Assembly: GCA_040902305.1 (NCBI GenBank)
Contig: JBBDXN010000088.1
Coordinates: 1 to 24,125 of the forward strand
Origin: CAMLFJ01 sp040902305
Lineage (GTDB): Bacteria; Methylomirabilota; Methylomirabilia; Rokubacteriales; CSP1-6
Direction of reading: 5' to 3'
DNA length: 24,125 nucleotides
The notes under the pieces are model-generated. The model made no database searches and was not told the origin of the DNA. It worked only from the letters and a program-made list of their open reading frames with translations. This document shows, piece after piece, positions 1-7,526 of this stretch (position 1 is its first letter; every line of letters begins with the position of its first letter). The position numbers and the translations under genes are program-made.

Positions 1-721
1 CGCCCGCCGCGAAGGCGGCGGCCATGAGGCAGCGGGCGATCACCTTGTAGAGCCGGCTGTCGATGCCGATGCCCTCGGCGCCCTCCTGGTCGTCGCGCAC
101 CGCGCGGAAGTAGAAGCCGAGCTTGGAGCGCTCGACCGCGCGGGCCCCCCAGAGGGTGAGCGCGAAGAGCACGAGGGCCAGGTAGTAGAAGCCGAGGCCC
201 TTGCCGCGTCCGGCGAACTCCATCGTGAGCATCCCGTGCACGAAGCCTCCCCCGGCGGCCACCGGGAGGAAGAGGCCGCGGCTGCCGTTGATCAGCTCCC
301 AGGTGGCGCCGATGGGCTGGGCGATCATCCACATGGCCACGGTGGCGATGGCGAAGTAGTGGCCGCGAAGCCGCGTGATCGGGTAGGTGACCACCGCGCA
401 GATGGCCACCGAGACGACCACCGCGCCCAGCAGGGCGAGCCACGCGTTCCACTCGAAGTGAATGGACAGGAGCGCCGCGGTGTAGGCGCCGGTCGCGAAG
501 AAGATGTTGGGTCCGAAGTCAAACTGCCCGGCCCAGCCCCCGATGATGTTCCAGCCGATGCCTAGCATCGCGTTGAGCAGCACCAGGAAGCCCACGGTCT
601 CGTAGTAGATGTAGCCGCTCTGCTCGAAGGGGATCGGGTAGAGGAGGGCCGCGAGGGCGGCCACCACCCAGGCCACCTGCTGCGCTCGGCCGGCGCGGGC
701 CGGCGGACTAGAAGCGGCCAA
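1..721 (-). CDS. livM: Branched-chain amino acid-type ABC transporter permease LivM (partial, 3' end beyond window)
   Basis: Inner-membrane permease of a branched-chain amino acid/amide-type (HAAT) ABC importer, partner of LivH. About 240 N-terminal residues are visible; the family is usually 300-350 long, so roughly a quarter to a third lies past position 1. The translation shows hydrophobic segments and the LivM-typical stretch NAMLGIGWNIIGGWAGQFDF, then ITRLRGHYFAIATVAMW and, near the edge, AVRDDQEGAEGIGID, which matches the LivM cytoplasmic coupling loop. The start is uncertain. A TTG at 721 has AGGGG five bases upstream and overlaps the livH stop by 14 bp; an in-frame GTG at 676 is the alternative. 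Overlap with livH argues for one transcript with livK-livH. The ATPase genes livG and livF would be expected further along the minus strand outside the window. Confidence 0.9.
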   Translation of the reverse strand, partial: MAASSPPARAGRAQQVAWVVAALAALLYPIPFEQSGYIYYETVGFLVLLNAMLGIGWNIIGGWAGQFDFGPNIFFATGAYTAALLSIHFEWNAWLALLGAVVVSVAICAVVTYPITRLRGHYFAIATVAMWMIAQPIGATWELINGSRGLFLPVAAGGGFVHGMLTMEFAGRGKGLGFYYLALVLFALTLWGARAVERSKLGFYFRAVRDDQEGAEGIGIDSRLYKVIARCLMAAAFAAG

Positions 722-1580
722 ATAGCCCCTGGGGCCGGAACAGGCCGATCAGGATGTAGGACCCGAAGACGAAGGCGTCCTTGAAGGCGGGCGGCAGGTA
801 GGCCGCGGTGACGCTCTGGACGACTCCGACCAGGAGCGCGGCCATCAGGGTCCCCAGGATGGAGCCGAAGCCGCCGAGGGCCACGATGGCGTAGGCCAGC
901 ACCGTGAAGGAGAGGCCGGCCTGCGGGTACACCGCGAAGAAGTTGGCGAGGATGACGCCGGCGATGGCCACCAGCGCGGTGCCGAGGCCCCACGCCACCG
1001 CGTACATGCGCTGGGGCCGGATGCCCACCAGCATGGCCGCGTCGCGGTCCTCCGAGGTGGCCTGCAGGGCCAGGCCGAAGTCGGTCCGGTCGATCAGGAG
1101 GTAGAGGAGCAGGAAGAGGGCGAGCGCGATGAGCCCGCCCACCAGGAGCGGCACCCCGATGCGCACGTCGCCGAGCGTGATGTTGGCGCCGCTCAGCCCG
1201 GTGAGCACGCTCTTCTCGACGAAGCGGTAGTCGCTCGTGAAGACCGCCACCGCCCCGTTCTGGATGAAGAAGAAGAGGCCGACGGTGGCGAAGATCTGGG
1301 TGAAGATCTCACCGCGCTGCACGCGCCGCATGAGCAGGCGATAGATGAGCACGCCCGCCCCGTACATGATCACCGCGAGCGGAACCATGGAGACGAGCGG
1401 GTCCCAACCGAGCGACACGGAGAGCCCCCAGGCTCCGAACATCCCGAGCATCATGAACTCGCCGTGGGCGAAGTTGATCATCTCCATCAGGCCCCAGATG
1501 ATGGTCAGCCCCACCGCGACCAGCGCGTAGAGCAGCCCCATCTGGAGCCCGTCGGCCAACGCCTGGAGGAAGAGCGTCAC
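708..1580 (-). CDS. livH: Branched-chain amino acid-type ABC transporter permease LivH
   Basis: A 290-residue polytopic inner-membrane permease, full length for LivH. The N-terminus has the family signature GLTIIWGLMEMINFAHGEFM at about residues 24-43. ATSEDRDAAMLVGI around residues 175-188 is the cytoplasmic loop that docks on the LivG/LivF ATPases. The rest is consistent with about eight membrane segments and ends PQGLFGRF. The start codon is GTG with no strong Shine-Dalgarno, 10 bases after the livK stop, so translation probably depends on coupling to livK. The substrate cannot be fixed from sequence: Liv-type systems carry branched-chain amino acids, amides, urea or aromatic acids. Family assignment is very secure. 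Confidence 0.95.
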   Translation of the reverse strand: MTLFLQALADGLQMGLLYALVAVGLTIIWGLMEMINFAHGEFMMLGMFGAWGLSVSLGWDPLVSMVPLAVIMYGAGVLIYRLLMRRVQRGEIFTQIFATVGLFFFIQNGAVAVFTSDYRFVEKSVLTGLSGANITLGDVRIGVPLLVGGLIALALFLLLYLLIDRTDFGLALQATSEDRDAAMLVGIRPQRMYAVAWGLGTALVAIAGVILANFFAVYPQAGLSFTVLAYAIVALGGFGSILGTLMAALLVGVVQSVTAAYLPPAFKDAFVFGSYILIGLFRPQGLFGRF

Positions 1581-1590
1581 GGCTCAGGAT

Positions 1591-2901
1591 CTATTTCTTG
1601 GACTCACGCTCCTGCCAGCCCGGGGCCGGGAAGATCGTCTTGAAGCCGGCCTGCTTGGCGAGATCCCAGGGCCAGATGGTGTGCTTCTCGTTGTCCCACC
1701 CGACCTGGGTCACCACGCCGGTGGCCAGCTCGTTCTGGTGCTTCGGGCTGAACTTGATGCCCTTGTAGTCGATGATCATCATCTCGGGCGTCATGTTGGT
1801 CTCGTTGGCCGCCTTCGCCAGCGCGGCCGGCTCCACCGACTTGGCGCGGTTGATGGTGTCGGCCATCCACAGCAGGCCGGTGATCTCGCGCATGGCCAGC
1901 TCGCCCATGTCCTGACCGCGGCTGTACTTCTTGTAGATGTCGTTGACCTGCTTCCAGGACGGCTTCTTGTTCGCCAGGTCGATGGCGGTCGGGTCGCGTC
2001 CCAGCCAGGCCGCGGCGCCGTTGTTCGCCTTCTGCGCGTTCAGCCAGGTCTGGTCGGAATAGGCGCCGTTGCTGGTGGCGATCACCTTCGGCATGAACCC
2101 GGCGCGCTTGGCGTCGGCCTGGAACACGGTGGTCTCCGCCGGGTACTGGACGAAGAAGAGGACGTCCGGGTTGGCCGACTGCAGGCGCTGCACCTCCGAG
2201 GCCAGCGTGGTGGCGCCGGTCTTGGTGGTGAGATCCGCCACGATCTTGAGGCCGCTCTTCTCGGCCAGGTCCGCCGCGATCTTGCGGTTGTCCTGGCAGA
2301 AGAGGTTGTCGCAGGTGAAGAGCGCGATGGTCTTGAGGTCCTTGGGCCCGCCGTGCGACGGCCACTCCTTGAGGAACTGGAAGACGCTCGCGACCATGAC
2401 CCCGTCGTGGGGCCCGGTGCGCCAGAACCACTTGAAGCCCTTTTCCGTGAGGGTCGGGGACGCGCAGGGATGGCAGGACATCGGGATGCCGTAGCTCTCG
2501 ACGAGCGGCTGGATGATCGAGGTGTTGCCGCTCGTGCCCTCGCCGTTGAGCCAGTGGACCTTGTTGACCGTGATGAGCTGCTCGGCGAGCGTCCGCGCCT
2601 GATCGCCGCGGCTCTGGTCGTCCCGCACCACCAGCGTCATCTTGGCGCCGCCCAGACCCGGGAAGCCCTTGCCCGGCCCCAGGGGGACCTTGAGGCCCGG
2701 GTAGTCGTTGTTGACGATGTCCTCCACGGTCTGCCCGGCCCAGAGATACTGCTGGCCCAGGCTCGCGAAGTTGCCGGTGAGCGGCAGCAGCTCGCCGATC
2801 AGCACCTCGCTGACCGGGCCGGCGGCCCGGACGGCCGGGTTCCACGGTATGACGACGAACGACAGGATCGCGACGGCGGCGATGATGCGGTGCATTCGCA
2901 T
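1591..2901 (-). CDS. livK: Periplasmic substrate-binding protein of the Liv-type ABC transporter
   Basis: A 436-residue type I periplasmic binding protein (Peripla_BP_6-like) that delivers ligand to LivH/LivM. Residues 1-27 form a Sec signal peptide with a hydrophobic core and likely cleavage after AVRA; there is no lipobox cysteine, so it should be soluble in the periplasm. The mature protein begins VSEVLIGELLPLTGNFASLG, the usual first strand and ligand loop of this family. GEGTSGNTSIIQPL and FWRTGPHDG belong to the first lobe and hinge. The ATG at 2901 has a strong AGGAGG six to seven bases upstream. It leads the livK-livH-livM series. At 436 residues it is longer than E. coli LivK (about 370), as in many soil-bacterium paralogues whose ligands are unknown. 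The symbol is by family only. Confidence 0.93.
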   Translation of the reverse strand: MRMHRIIAAVAILSFVVIPWNPAVRAAGPVSEVLIGELLPLTGNFASLGQQYLWAGQTVEDIVNNDYPGLKVPLGPGKGFPGLGGAKMTLVVRDDQSRGDQARTLAEQLITVNKVHWLNGEGTSGNTSIIQPLVESYGIPMSCHPCASPTLTEKGFKWFWRTGPHDGVMVASVFQFLKEWPSHGGPKDLKTIALFTCDNLFCQDNRKIAADLAEKSGLKIVADLTTKTGATTLASEVQRLQSANPDVLFFVQYPAETTVFQADAKRAGFMPKVIATSNGAYSDQTWLNAQKANNGAAAWLGRDPTAIDLANKKPSWKQVNDIYKKYSRGQDMGELAMREITGLLWMADTINRAKSVEPAALAKAANETNMTPEMMIIDYKGIKFSPKHQNELATGVVTQVGWDNEKHTIWPWDLAKQAGFKTIFPAPGWQERESKK

Positions 2902-2995
2902 GCGTGACCTCCTTCAGTGAGGTGCGGACCGGGACGGTTCGCGATCAGGGCGGGCCGCGGCCGGAAGGGACCGGGGGCCCGACTTGCGCGGGCCG

Positions 2996-3025
2996 AGTCT
3001 AGCGCAGGACCCCGCACCCTGTCAC
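2996..3025 (-). promoter_or_regulatory. Candidate sigma-70 promoter for livK-livH-livM
   Basis: On the minus strand GTGACA (3025-3020) is followed after 18 bp by TAGACT (3001-2996). This scores 5/6 and 4/6 against the -35 and -10 consensus. Transcription would start near 2989, giving a leader of about 88 nt before the livK ATG. It is the best-placed pair in the 293-bp gap, but a pattern match only. Confidence 0.35.
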
Positions 3026-3101
3026 TAGGGAATGACCCCAGAGGCGGCGAATCCGAAGCATCCATGAGCGGGCTCGACCAAGACCGGACGGGTGGCGCCG
3101 T

Positions 3102-3141
3102 GGGTGGCTCCCGCGGGGCCGGTGCTGCGCGGGAGCCACCC
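3102..3141. other. Perfect 14-bp stem hairpin between LLM gene and livK
   Basis: Positions 3102-3115 are perfectly complementary to 3128-3141, with a 12-base loop. It lies 54 bases past the LLM stop codon. No T-run follows on either strand, so it is not a canonical intrinsic terminator. It could be a Rho-assisted terminator, a transcript-stabilising stem, or an operator/attenuator in the livK leader region upstream of the candidate promoter. Confidence 0.5.
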
Positions 3142-3194
3142 GCGGCGACAGGCCCCGTCCGCCTCACGCGCTGACCGCTCACGAACGGTTCGGG

Positions 3195-4262
3195 CTAGAG
3201 GCGGGCCATGACGCGCTCCGCGAACTCCCGGCTGAAGCGCCACTTCTCATCCGTGCCGGTGGCCCACATCAGCTCGCGCAGGCCGCCGCGCTCGAGCTCG
3301 CGGATGCGCTCGATCAGCTCCTCGGCGGTCCCCACCAGGCAGGTGTCGCGGACCAGCTCGGCGTCGATCAGCTCGGCCTCGCCGGGGTGGACGTAGGTGT
3401 AGTGGCCCTCGTGGGTCCGGAAGTGCCGGTGCTCGCGCGGGGTCTCCTCGACCAGCGCGCAGTAGCGCTTCCAGATCCGGCGCAGGAAGGGGGGCGGCTC
3501 GATCCCCCGCTCGGCCACCGCGTCGTAGAAGTAGTACACGCTGGCCATGACGTTCGGGCCCACCGTGCGGATGACGCGCTCGGAGTCCGCCGCCTCGCCC
3601 GGCTCGAGCAGGACGATGTTGGTGAGCGCGCACATGTGGAAGTCGCTCCCGAGCGCGCGCCCGGCGCGCGCGGCGCCGACCTGCGCGAGCGCGAGCGCCT
3701 CGGCGGGCGCCACGCCGCGGGGCGGGATGGCGAAGACGAGGCCGTCGCCGTACTCGCCCGCCAGCTCCATGGCCCGGGGACCGAAGGCGGAGACGTAGAG
3801 CGGGATGCGCGGCTCGAGGCTCAGGTACTTCTTCTCGCGGATCAGCATCTTGACCGGGCGCGGGGTGCTCTCGTAGGCGTAGTCCACGATCTCGCCCCGG
3901 AGCAGGCCGCGGAGCACGCGCAGATACTCTCCGTAGTCCGCGATGCGCATGGGCGGCTGCCCCATGCTGCGCGTGGCGGTGTTGCCGGTGCCCACGCCCA
4001 GGTGCACGCGGCCCGGCGCCAGCCGGTTGAGCGTGGCCATCGCGGCCACGTGCACCGGCGGGATGCGCGTGCCGCAGATGGCCACGCCGGGGCCCAGGCG
4101 CAGGCGGCTGGTCTGCCGCGCGGCGAGGGCCAGCACCGCGTAGCAGTCCGAGTACAGCATCTGGCTGTCGGTGACCCAGGCCGAGTCGTAGCCCAGGGAC
4201 TCGACGTGGTTGTAGAAGCCGATCTCGTCGACGTCGGCCATCGCACAGACGCTCACGCGCAT
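3195..4262 (-). CDS. LLM-class (bacterial luciferase-like) flavin-dependent oxidoreductase
   Basis: A 355-residue (beta/alpha)8 luciferase-like protein, probably using FMN or coenzyme F420. Family signatures are the N-terminal ESLGYDSAWVTDSQ, the segment RLRLGPGVAICGTR followed by PPVHVAAMATLNRLAPGRVH, then LGVGTGNTA and EYLRVLRGLLRGE. EPRIPLYVSAFGPRAMELAGEYGDGLV matches the mer/F420-type subgroup, in which the ring of the cofactor sits against the AFGP loop. The ATG at 4262 has AAGGA upstream with suitable spacing. It follows the TPR gene by 25 bp and probably shares its transcript. Members do very different chemistry (monooxygenation, methylene-H4MPT reduction, sugar-phosphate oxidation), so no substrate is proposed. 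Confidence 0.88.
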   Translation of the reverse strand: MRVSVCAMADVDEIGFYNHVESLGYDSAWVTDSQMLYSDCYAVLALAARQTSRLRLGPGVAICGTRIPPVHVAAMATLNRLAPGRVHLGVGTGNTATRSMGQPPMRIADYGEYLRVLRGLLRGEIVDYAYESTPRPVKMLIREKKYLSLEPRIPLYVSAFGPRAMELAGEYGDGLVFAIPPRGVAPAEALALAQVGAARAGRALGSDFHMCALTNIVLLEPGEAADSERVIRTVGPNVMASVYYFYDAVAERGIEPPPFLRRIWKRYCALVEETPREHRHFRTHEGHYTYVHPGEAELIDAELVRDTCLVGTAEELIERIRELERGGLRELMWATGTDEKWRFSREFAERVMARL

Positions 4263-4287
4263 CTCGCGGTCCTTTCGTTGGCTCGGG

Positions 4288-5031
4288 TCACTTCTTGCCG
4301 CGGATCGAATCGAGCAGCGCGCGGGCCCGCGGCACTTCCTTGAGCGTCCAGCGCGGCTTGTCGGTCGGGGCGCGCTCGGCCAGCAGGGCCTCGAGCTGCT
4401 GCCGGGCTTCCGCGTGGCGGCCCATGTTCACGTAGAGCTGCGCCAGCTCGAGGCGGGCCCCGGTCAGCTTCGGATCGAGCCGGCGCGCGGTCTTGAAGTG
4501 CTCCTCCGATTCCTTGCGGTCGCCGCCCAGGACCACCGGCAGCTCGCGCGCGATGCTGCCGGCCATGATGTGCGCCTCTATATTGTCGGGATCGAGGCGC
4601 AGCACGATGTCGACCTCCTTGCGCAGGTCACGGAGCGCCAGGGCCGAGCGGAGCAGGCCCTTGGCCTGGGACCACGTGCCGAGCGTGATCGCGTACCAGA
4701 GGTGCGCGTCCGGATCCTTCGGGGCCAGCTCGGTGGCGCGCTTGGCGTAGTCGCGGGCGCGCGCGTAGGCCGCCACCTTGTCGTCCTCGGTCTTGGCGCG
4801 CTCCTCGCCGAAGAGGAACCAGGCGCGGGCCAGGGCGAGGAGCGTGGGCACGTCGGCGCCGCCGCCCTTGGCCCGGTGCGCCTCGAGCAGGTCGCGGGCG
4901 CGGTCGATGCGCGCGGGGTCTTCCTGGTACTGGCGGAGCATGACGCGCGCGGTCTCGGCCGGGGTCTGCGCCTGGACGGTGGCGGCGGCGCTCACCAGCA
5001 GCAGGACGGGGACGAGAAGCGGCCGGCGCAT
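4288..5031 (-). CDS. Exported tetratricopeptide-repeat protein
   Basis: A 247-residue protein with a signal peptide (residues 1-21, MRRPLLVPVLLLVSAAATVQA, likely cut at VQA/Q), followed by an alpha-helical TPR solenoid. Repeat-like units include ARDYAKRATELAPKDPDAHL, a second ending VLRLDPDNIEAHIM, and SEEHFKTARRLDPKLTGA followed by RLELAQLYVNMGRHAEARQQ. The arrangement with GTWSQAKGLLRS resembles bacterial TPR proteins related to RMD-type repeats. A start at 5145 is in frame but would run through the RNase P RNA, so the ATG at 5031, next to the signal peptide, is chosen. Upstream ribosome-binding signal is weak. It lies 44 bp after the rnpB 3' end and 25 bp before the LLM gene. The specific role is unknown; periplasmic protein-protein interaction is likely. 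Confidence 0.8.
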   Translation of the reverse strand: MRRPLLVPVLLLVSAAATVQAQTPAETARVMLRQYQEDPARIDRARDLLEAHRAKGGGADVPTLLALARAWFLFGEERAKTEDDKVAAYARARDYAKRATELAPKDPDAHLWYAITLGTWSQAKGLLRSALALRDLRKEVDIVLRLDPDNIEAHIMAGSIARELPVVLGGDRKESEEHFKTARRLDPKLTGARLELAQLYVNMGRHAEARQQLEALLAERAPTDKPRWTLKEVPRARALLDSIRGKK

Positions 5032-5074
5032 TGCCCGATCGTACCGGCGCGGGGAAGCGGGGTGGGGGAGAAAA

Positions 5075-5478
5075 TGCGCCAGAGAAGGCCGGTAAGCCGG
5101 GTCCTGTCTGACCGCCCCGGTTTCCCGTGACGGCGAGATGATCATTTCTCTAGGACGCCGGTTACCCGGCGCCTCAAGCGGCCATACCCGAGAGCCCCAC
5201 GCGGGCCGCGCTTCACCTGCTCTCGCGAGCAGGATCGCTCTCCTATTTGGCCTTGCTCCGGGTGGGGTTTACCGAGCCGACCCGGTCACCCGGGCCGCTG
5301 GTGAGCTCTTACCTCACCGTTTCACCCTTACCGCCCGTGAAGGCGGCGGTCTGCTTTCTGTGGCACTGTCCATGGGGTCGCCCCCCCTGGCCGTTAGCCA
5401 GCACCCTGCCCTGCGGAGCCCGGACTTTCCTCCCGCGCGGTTTCCCGTGCCGGCGATCATCCAGCCTTCTCTGACGCA
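5075..5478 (-). ncRNA. rnpB: RNase P RNA (bacterial class A)
   Basis: The catalytic RNA of RNase P, which matures tRNA 5' ends. Read on the minus strand, it has the invariant 5' core GAGGAAAGTCCGGGCTCC, then AGGGTGCTGGCTAACGGCC, the P8/P9 segment with GACAGTGCCACAGAAA, the CRIV-V block AAGGGTGAAACGGTG and GGTAAGAGCTCACC, GCAAGGCCAAATAGG, and the 3' core TAGAGAAATGATCATC. The ends are set by the P1 helix: 5478-5461 pairs with 5075-5092 with one G-U pair. The 3' CCGGCTTACC region and about 404 nt length fit the ancestral type A fold. A TTTT stretch directly follows the P1 3' strand (5074-5067), which may help termination. Confidence 0.96.
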
Positions 5479-5505
5479 ATCAAAGAGCGTGTGTCGCTAC
5501 CGCAG

Positions 5506-5534
5506 AGTATAGCCTACGCCGCCCGCGCGGTCAG
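5506..5534 (-). promoter_or_regulatory. rnpB: Sigma-70 promoter of rnpB
   Basis: On the minus strand CTGACC (5534-5529, 4/6) and TATACT (5511-5506, 5/6) are separated by exactly 17 bp. They sit just upstream of the RNase P RNA, with about 27 nt between the -10 box and the P1 helix. The -35 hexamer overlaps the TGA stop codon of the upstream DUF6335-like gene (5531-5533). Confidence 0.65.
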
Positions 5535-6013
5535 GGCTCGCGCCGCTTGACCGCCTTGCGCTCCGCCCGGCGCGCGAGTTCCCAGTACCGCCGGTCCCGG
5601 TCCTTCAGGATCTCCTCCGAGGTGCGGAGCGGCGCCTGCGATGGCTGCTCCACCCCCAGCGCGTGGCCGATCTCGTCGACGACGTCCTGGTCCGGGGTGG
5701 ACACGCTGCCTCCCGCCGCTTCTTCCCCCGAGCTCTGCGCCCGCTGCCAGTCCGCGTCCACGTCGCCGGCGCTGGCGGCGGGGCCGGTCTCGTGGTGCTC
5801 GATCACTTCGCGCAGCAGGCCCACCGTGGCCCCTCGATCCTCCGCGCCTACCCGGCCGCGCCGGGTCGACGCGGTCCGCTTCCTCGGGCGGCTCTTGGCC
5901 CGCCGGGCCGGGGCCGGGCGGCGCTTCACCGACTTCGCCTTGGGCCGCTTCGCCTTGAGCCGCTTCGCCTTGGCTCGCTTCGTCTTGGCTCGCATCGCCT
6001 TGCGCTTGCTCAT
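5531..6013 (-). CDS. DUF6335-like protein with lysine/arginine-rich histone-H1-like N-terminus
   Basis: A 160-residue protein of two parts. Residues 1-55 are extremely basic with an AKRxKAKR pattern (for example KTKRAKAKRLKAKRPKAK), like bacterial histone-H1-like tails that bind nucleic acid. Residues about 65-147 carry TGPAASAGDVDADWQRAQ, then GEEAAGGSVSTPDQDVVDEI and a final RDRRYWEL, which I recognise as the pattern of the DUF6335 family (no known function). The ATG at 6013 is preferred over a GTG at 6019 because GGGAGG lies five bases before the ATG and would overlap the GTG. It is transcribed divergently from the SMP-30-like gene. The DNA-binding role is inferred from composition alone. 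Confidence 0.78.
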   Translation of the reverse strand: MSKRKAMRAKTKRAKAKRLKAKRPKAKSVKRRPAPARRAKSRPRKRTASTRRGRVGAEDRGATVGLLREVIEHHETGPAASAGDVDADWQRAQSSGEEAAGGSVSTPDQDVVDEIGHALGVEQPSQAPLRTSEEILKDRDRRYWELARRAERKAVKRREP

Positions 6014-6024
6014 GCCCACCTCCC

Positions 6025-6055
6025 TTGAACGGTCACGGGCGTTACCGCTATGATA
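6025..6055. promoter_or_regulatory. Divergent promoter pair with overlapping -10 boxes
   Basis: Plus strand: TTGAAC (6025-6030), 18 bp, TATGAT (6049-6054), a good sigma-70 match that would start transcription near 6061 for the SMP-30-like gene. Minus strand: TATCAT (6055-6050) overlaps the same bases and could serve the DUF6335-like gene with a leader of about 30 nt, although its -35 is poor. The plus-strand promoter is well supported; the minus-strand one is weaker. Confidence 0.5.
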
Positions 6056-6123
6056 CGCGCGCGGTCATCGATGATCACGGTCTGCAGTTCCTCTCGAACG
6101 ACGTCGTCTCAGGGAGGTCGGCC

Positions 6124-7359
6124 ATGACGCAACCGGCGCAGGATCCGACGATGCGCACCTCGATATCCCGTCGCGCGGTGCTCCGCAGCGTGGGCGCGGC
6201 GGTGGGAGCCGCGGTGCTCGCGCCGCGCCTGGCGGGCGCGCAGACGTCGCCCAGCGGCCCGGTGGCGCCGCCCAGCACGATCACCAGTCCGCCGCGGGAC
6301 TTCAGCCCGCGGGGCGCGCCGACCACCTACTTCACCGATCCCGACGTGCTCACGATCCAGCCCGCGTTCAACGGCCTCCGGCAGCCCAATGCCCCGATCC
6401 AGCGGCTGTGGACGGGCGCGCTCTGGTCGGAAGGGCCGGCGTGGAACGCGCAGGGCCGGTACCTGGTGTGGAGCGATATCCCGAGCAACCGGCAGATGCG
6501 GTGGATCGAGGACAACGGCCGCGTCAGCGTGTTCCGCACCCCGTCGAACAACAGCAACGGCAACACGTTCGACTTCCAGGGCCGCCAGCTCTCCTGCGAG
6601 CACGTGACCCGGCGCGTGGTGCGCTACGAGCTGGACGGCTCGATCACCGTCGTCGCGTCGATGTTCAACGGCAAGCGCCTCAACTCGCCCAACGACGTGG
6701 TGCCGCACCCGGACGGCAGCTACTGGTTCACCGACCCGCCCTACGGCGCCCAGTTCTACGAGGGTACGGTGGACGCGCCGGGCGGGCCCGCCAACCTGGC
6801 CGGGCGGCTCAACCCACGCCTCGGCCAGCCCCCGGAGCTGGGCGGCTACAAGCGCGAGCTGCCCACCGCGGTGTATCGCCTGGACAAGGGCGGCACGCTC
6901 ACCCAGGTGGCGGGCGAGGACCTGGTTCCGGATCCCAATGGGCTCTGCTTCTCGCCGGACTTCAAGAAGCTCTACGTGGTCAGCACCGGCAAGGGCCCCG
7001 GCGACACGCACGCGGGCGGCAAGGGGGAGATGTACGGCTTCGACGTGGGGGCCGACAACAAGCTCACCAACGGCAAGCTCTTCTCCAACTTCATGGTCGA
7101 CGGTGTCAAGTGCGGGCCGGACGGCGTGCGCGCCGACGTGGACGGCAACCTCTGGTGCTCGAGCAATGCCGGCCGCAACGTGGGCTATAGCGGGGTGACG
7201 GTGTGGACGCCGCAGGGCCAGCTCATCGGCCGCATCCGGCTGCCCGAGGTGTGCGGCAACGTCTGCTTCGGCGGGCCCAAGCGGAACCGCCTCTTCATGG
7301 CCGCCAGCCAGTCGCTCTACTCGGTCTTCACCCAGACCCAAGGCGCCGCCCCCGGCTAA
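6124..7359 (+). CDS. SMP-30/gluconolactonase/LRE-family protein, Tat-exported
   Basis: A 411-residue six-bladed beta-propeller lactonase-type enzyme expected to open sugar lactones or related esters with a divalent metal. Residues 15-22 (SRRAVLRS) and the hydrophobic stretch to LAGAQ (about residue 40) form a twin-arginine signal, so it should be exported folded. Candidate metal ligands match the family: E103 in WSEGPAW, N190 in LNSPND, N272 in DPNGL and an aspartate in PDGVRAD (333 or 338). Other propeller motifs are GSYWFTDPPYG and VCGNVCFGG. The ATG at 6124 has AGGGAGGT at ideal spacing; an earlier in-frame ATG at 6025 coincides with the -35 box. It is somewhat long for the family because of an insert around residues 212-245. 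Substrate unknown. Confidence 0.88.
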   Translation: MTQPAQDPTMRTSISRRAVLRSVGAAVGAAVLAPRLAGAQTSPSGPVAPPSTITSPPRDFSPRGAPTTYFTDPDVLTIQPAFNGLRQPNAPIQRLWTGALWSEGPAWNAQGRYLVWSDIPSNRQMRWIEDNGRVSVFRTPSNNSNGNTFDFQGRQLSCEHVTRRVVRYELDGSITVVASMFNGKRLNSPNDVVPHPDGSYWFTDPPYGAQFYEGTVDAPGGPANLAGRLNPRLGQPPELGGYKRELPTAVYRLDKGGTLTQVAGEDLVPDPNGLCFSPDFKKLYVVSTGKGPGDTHAGGKGEMYGFDVGADNKLTNGKLFSNFMVDGVKCGPDGVRADVDGNLWCSSNAGRNVGYSGVTVWTPQGQLIGRIRLPEVCGNVCFGGPKRNRLFMAASQSLYSVFTQTQGAAPG

Positions 7360-7363
7360 CCCC

Positions 7364-7448
7364 GGGGTCAGGTCTTACATTCCGACATTTTCATTGCGCC
7401 TGTCGATCACGTAGCGCGCGGAAATGTCGGAATGTAAGACCTGACCCC
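7364..7448. repeat. REP-like palindromic element, copy 1 (27-bp arms, 31-nt centre)
   Basis: Positions 7364-7390 are perfectly complementary to 7422-7448 (27 bp). The arm begins GGGGTCAGGTCTTACATTCC. The 31-nt centre is asymmetric and lets orientation be read. A second copy, inverted, is at 22034-22118. This copy starts four bases after the SMP-30-like stop codon, so it probably also acts as a transcript-end stem. I associate this arm sequence with REP/RAYT-type elements from memory; no transposase gene is in the window. Confidence 0.9.
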
Positions 7449-7526
7449 ATCCTGATCCCTGGCCGGCATCGAGCTGCTGGGGCGCCAGGTCCTCCCCGAG
7501 ATTCGCCGTCTGACCAGGAGCTAGCC

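Noticed and set aside
3102..3141. Intrinsic terminator for the LLM gene
   Set aside because: The stem is perfect but no T-run follows on the minus strand and it lies 54 bases past the stop; kept only as an unclassified hairpin.
5138..5512. Plus-strand ORFs across the RNase P RNA, and the upstream start of the TPR gene at 5145
   Set aside because: The region is explained by a complete RNase P RNA; the TPR protein has a proper signal peptide from 5031.
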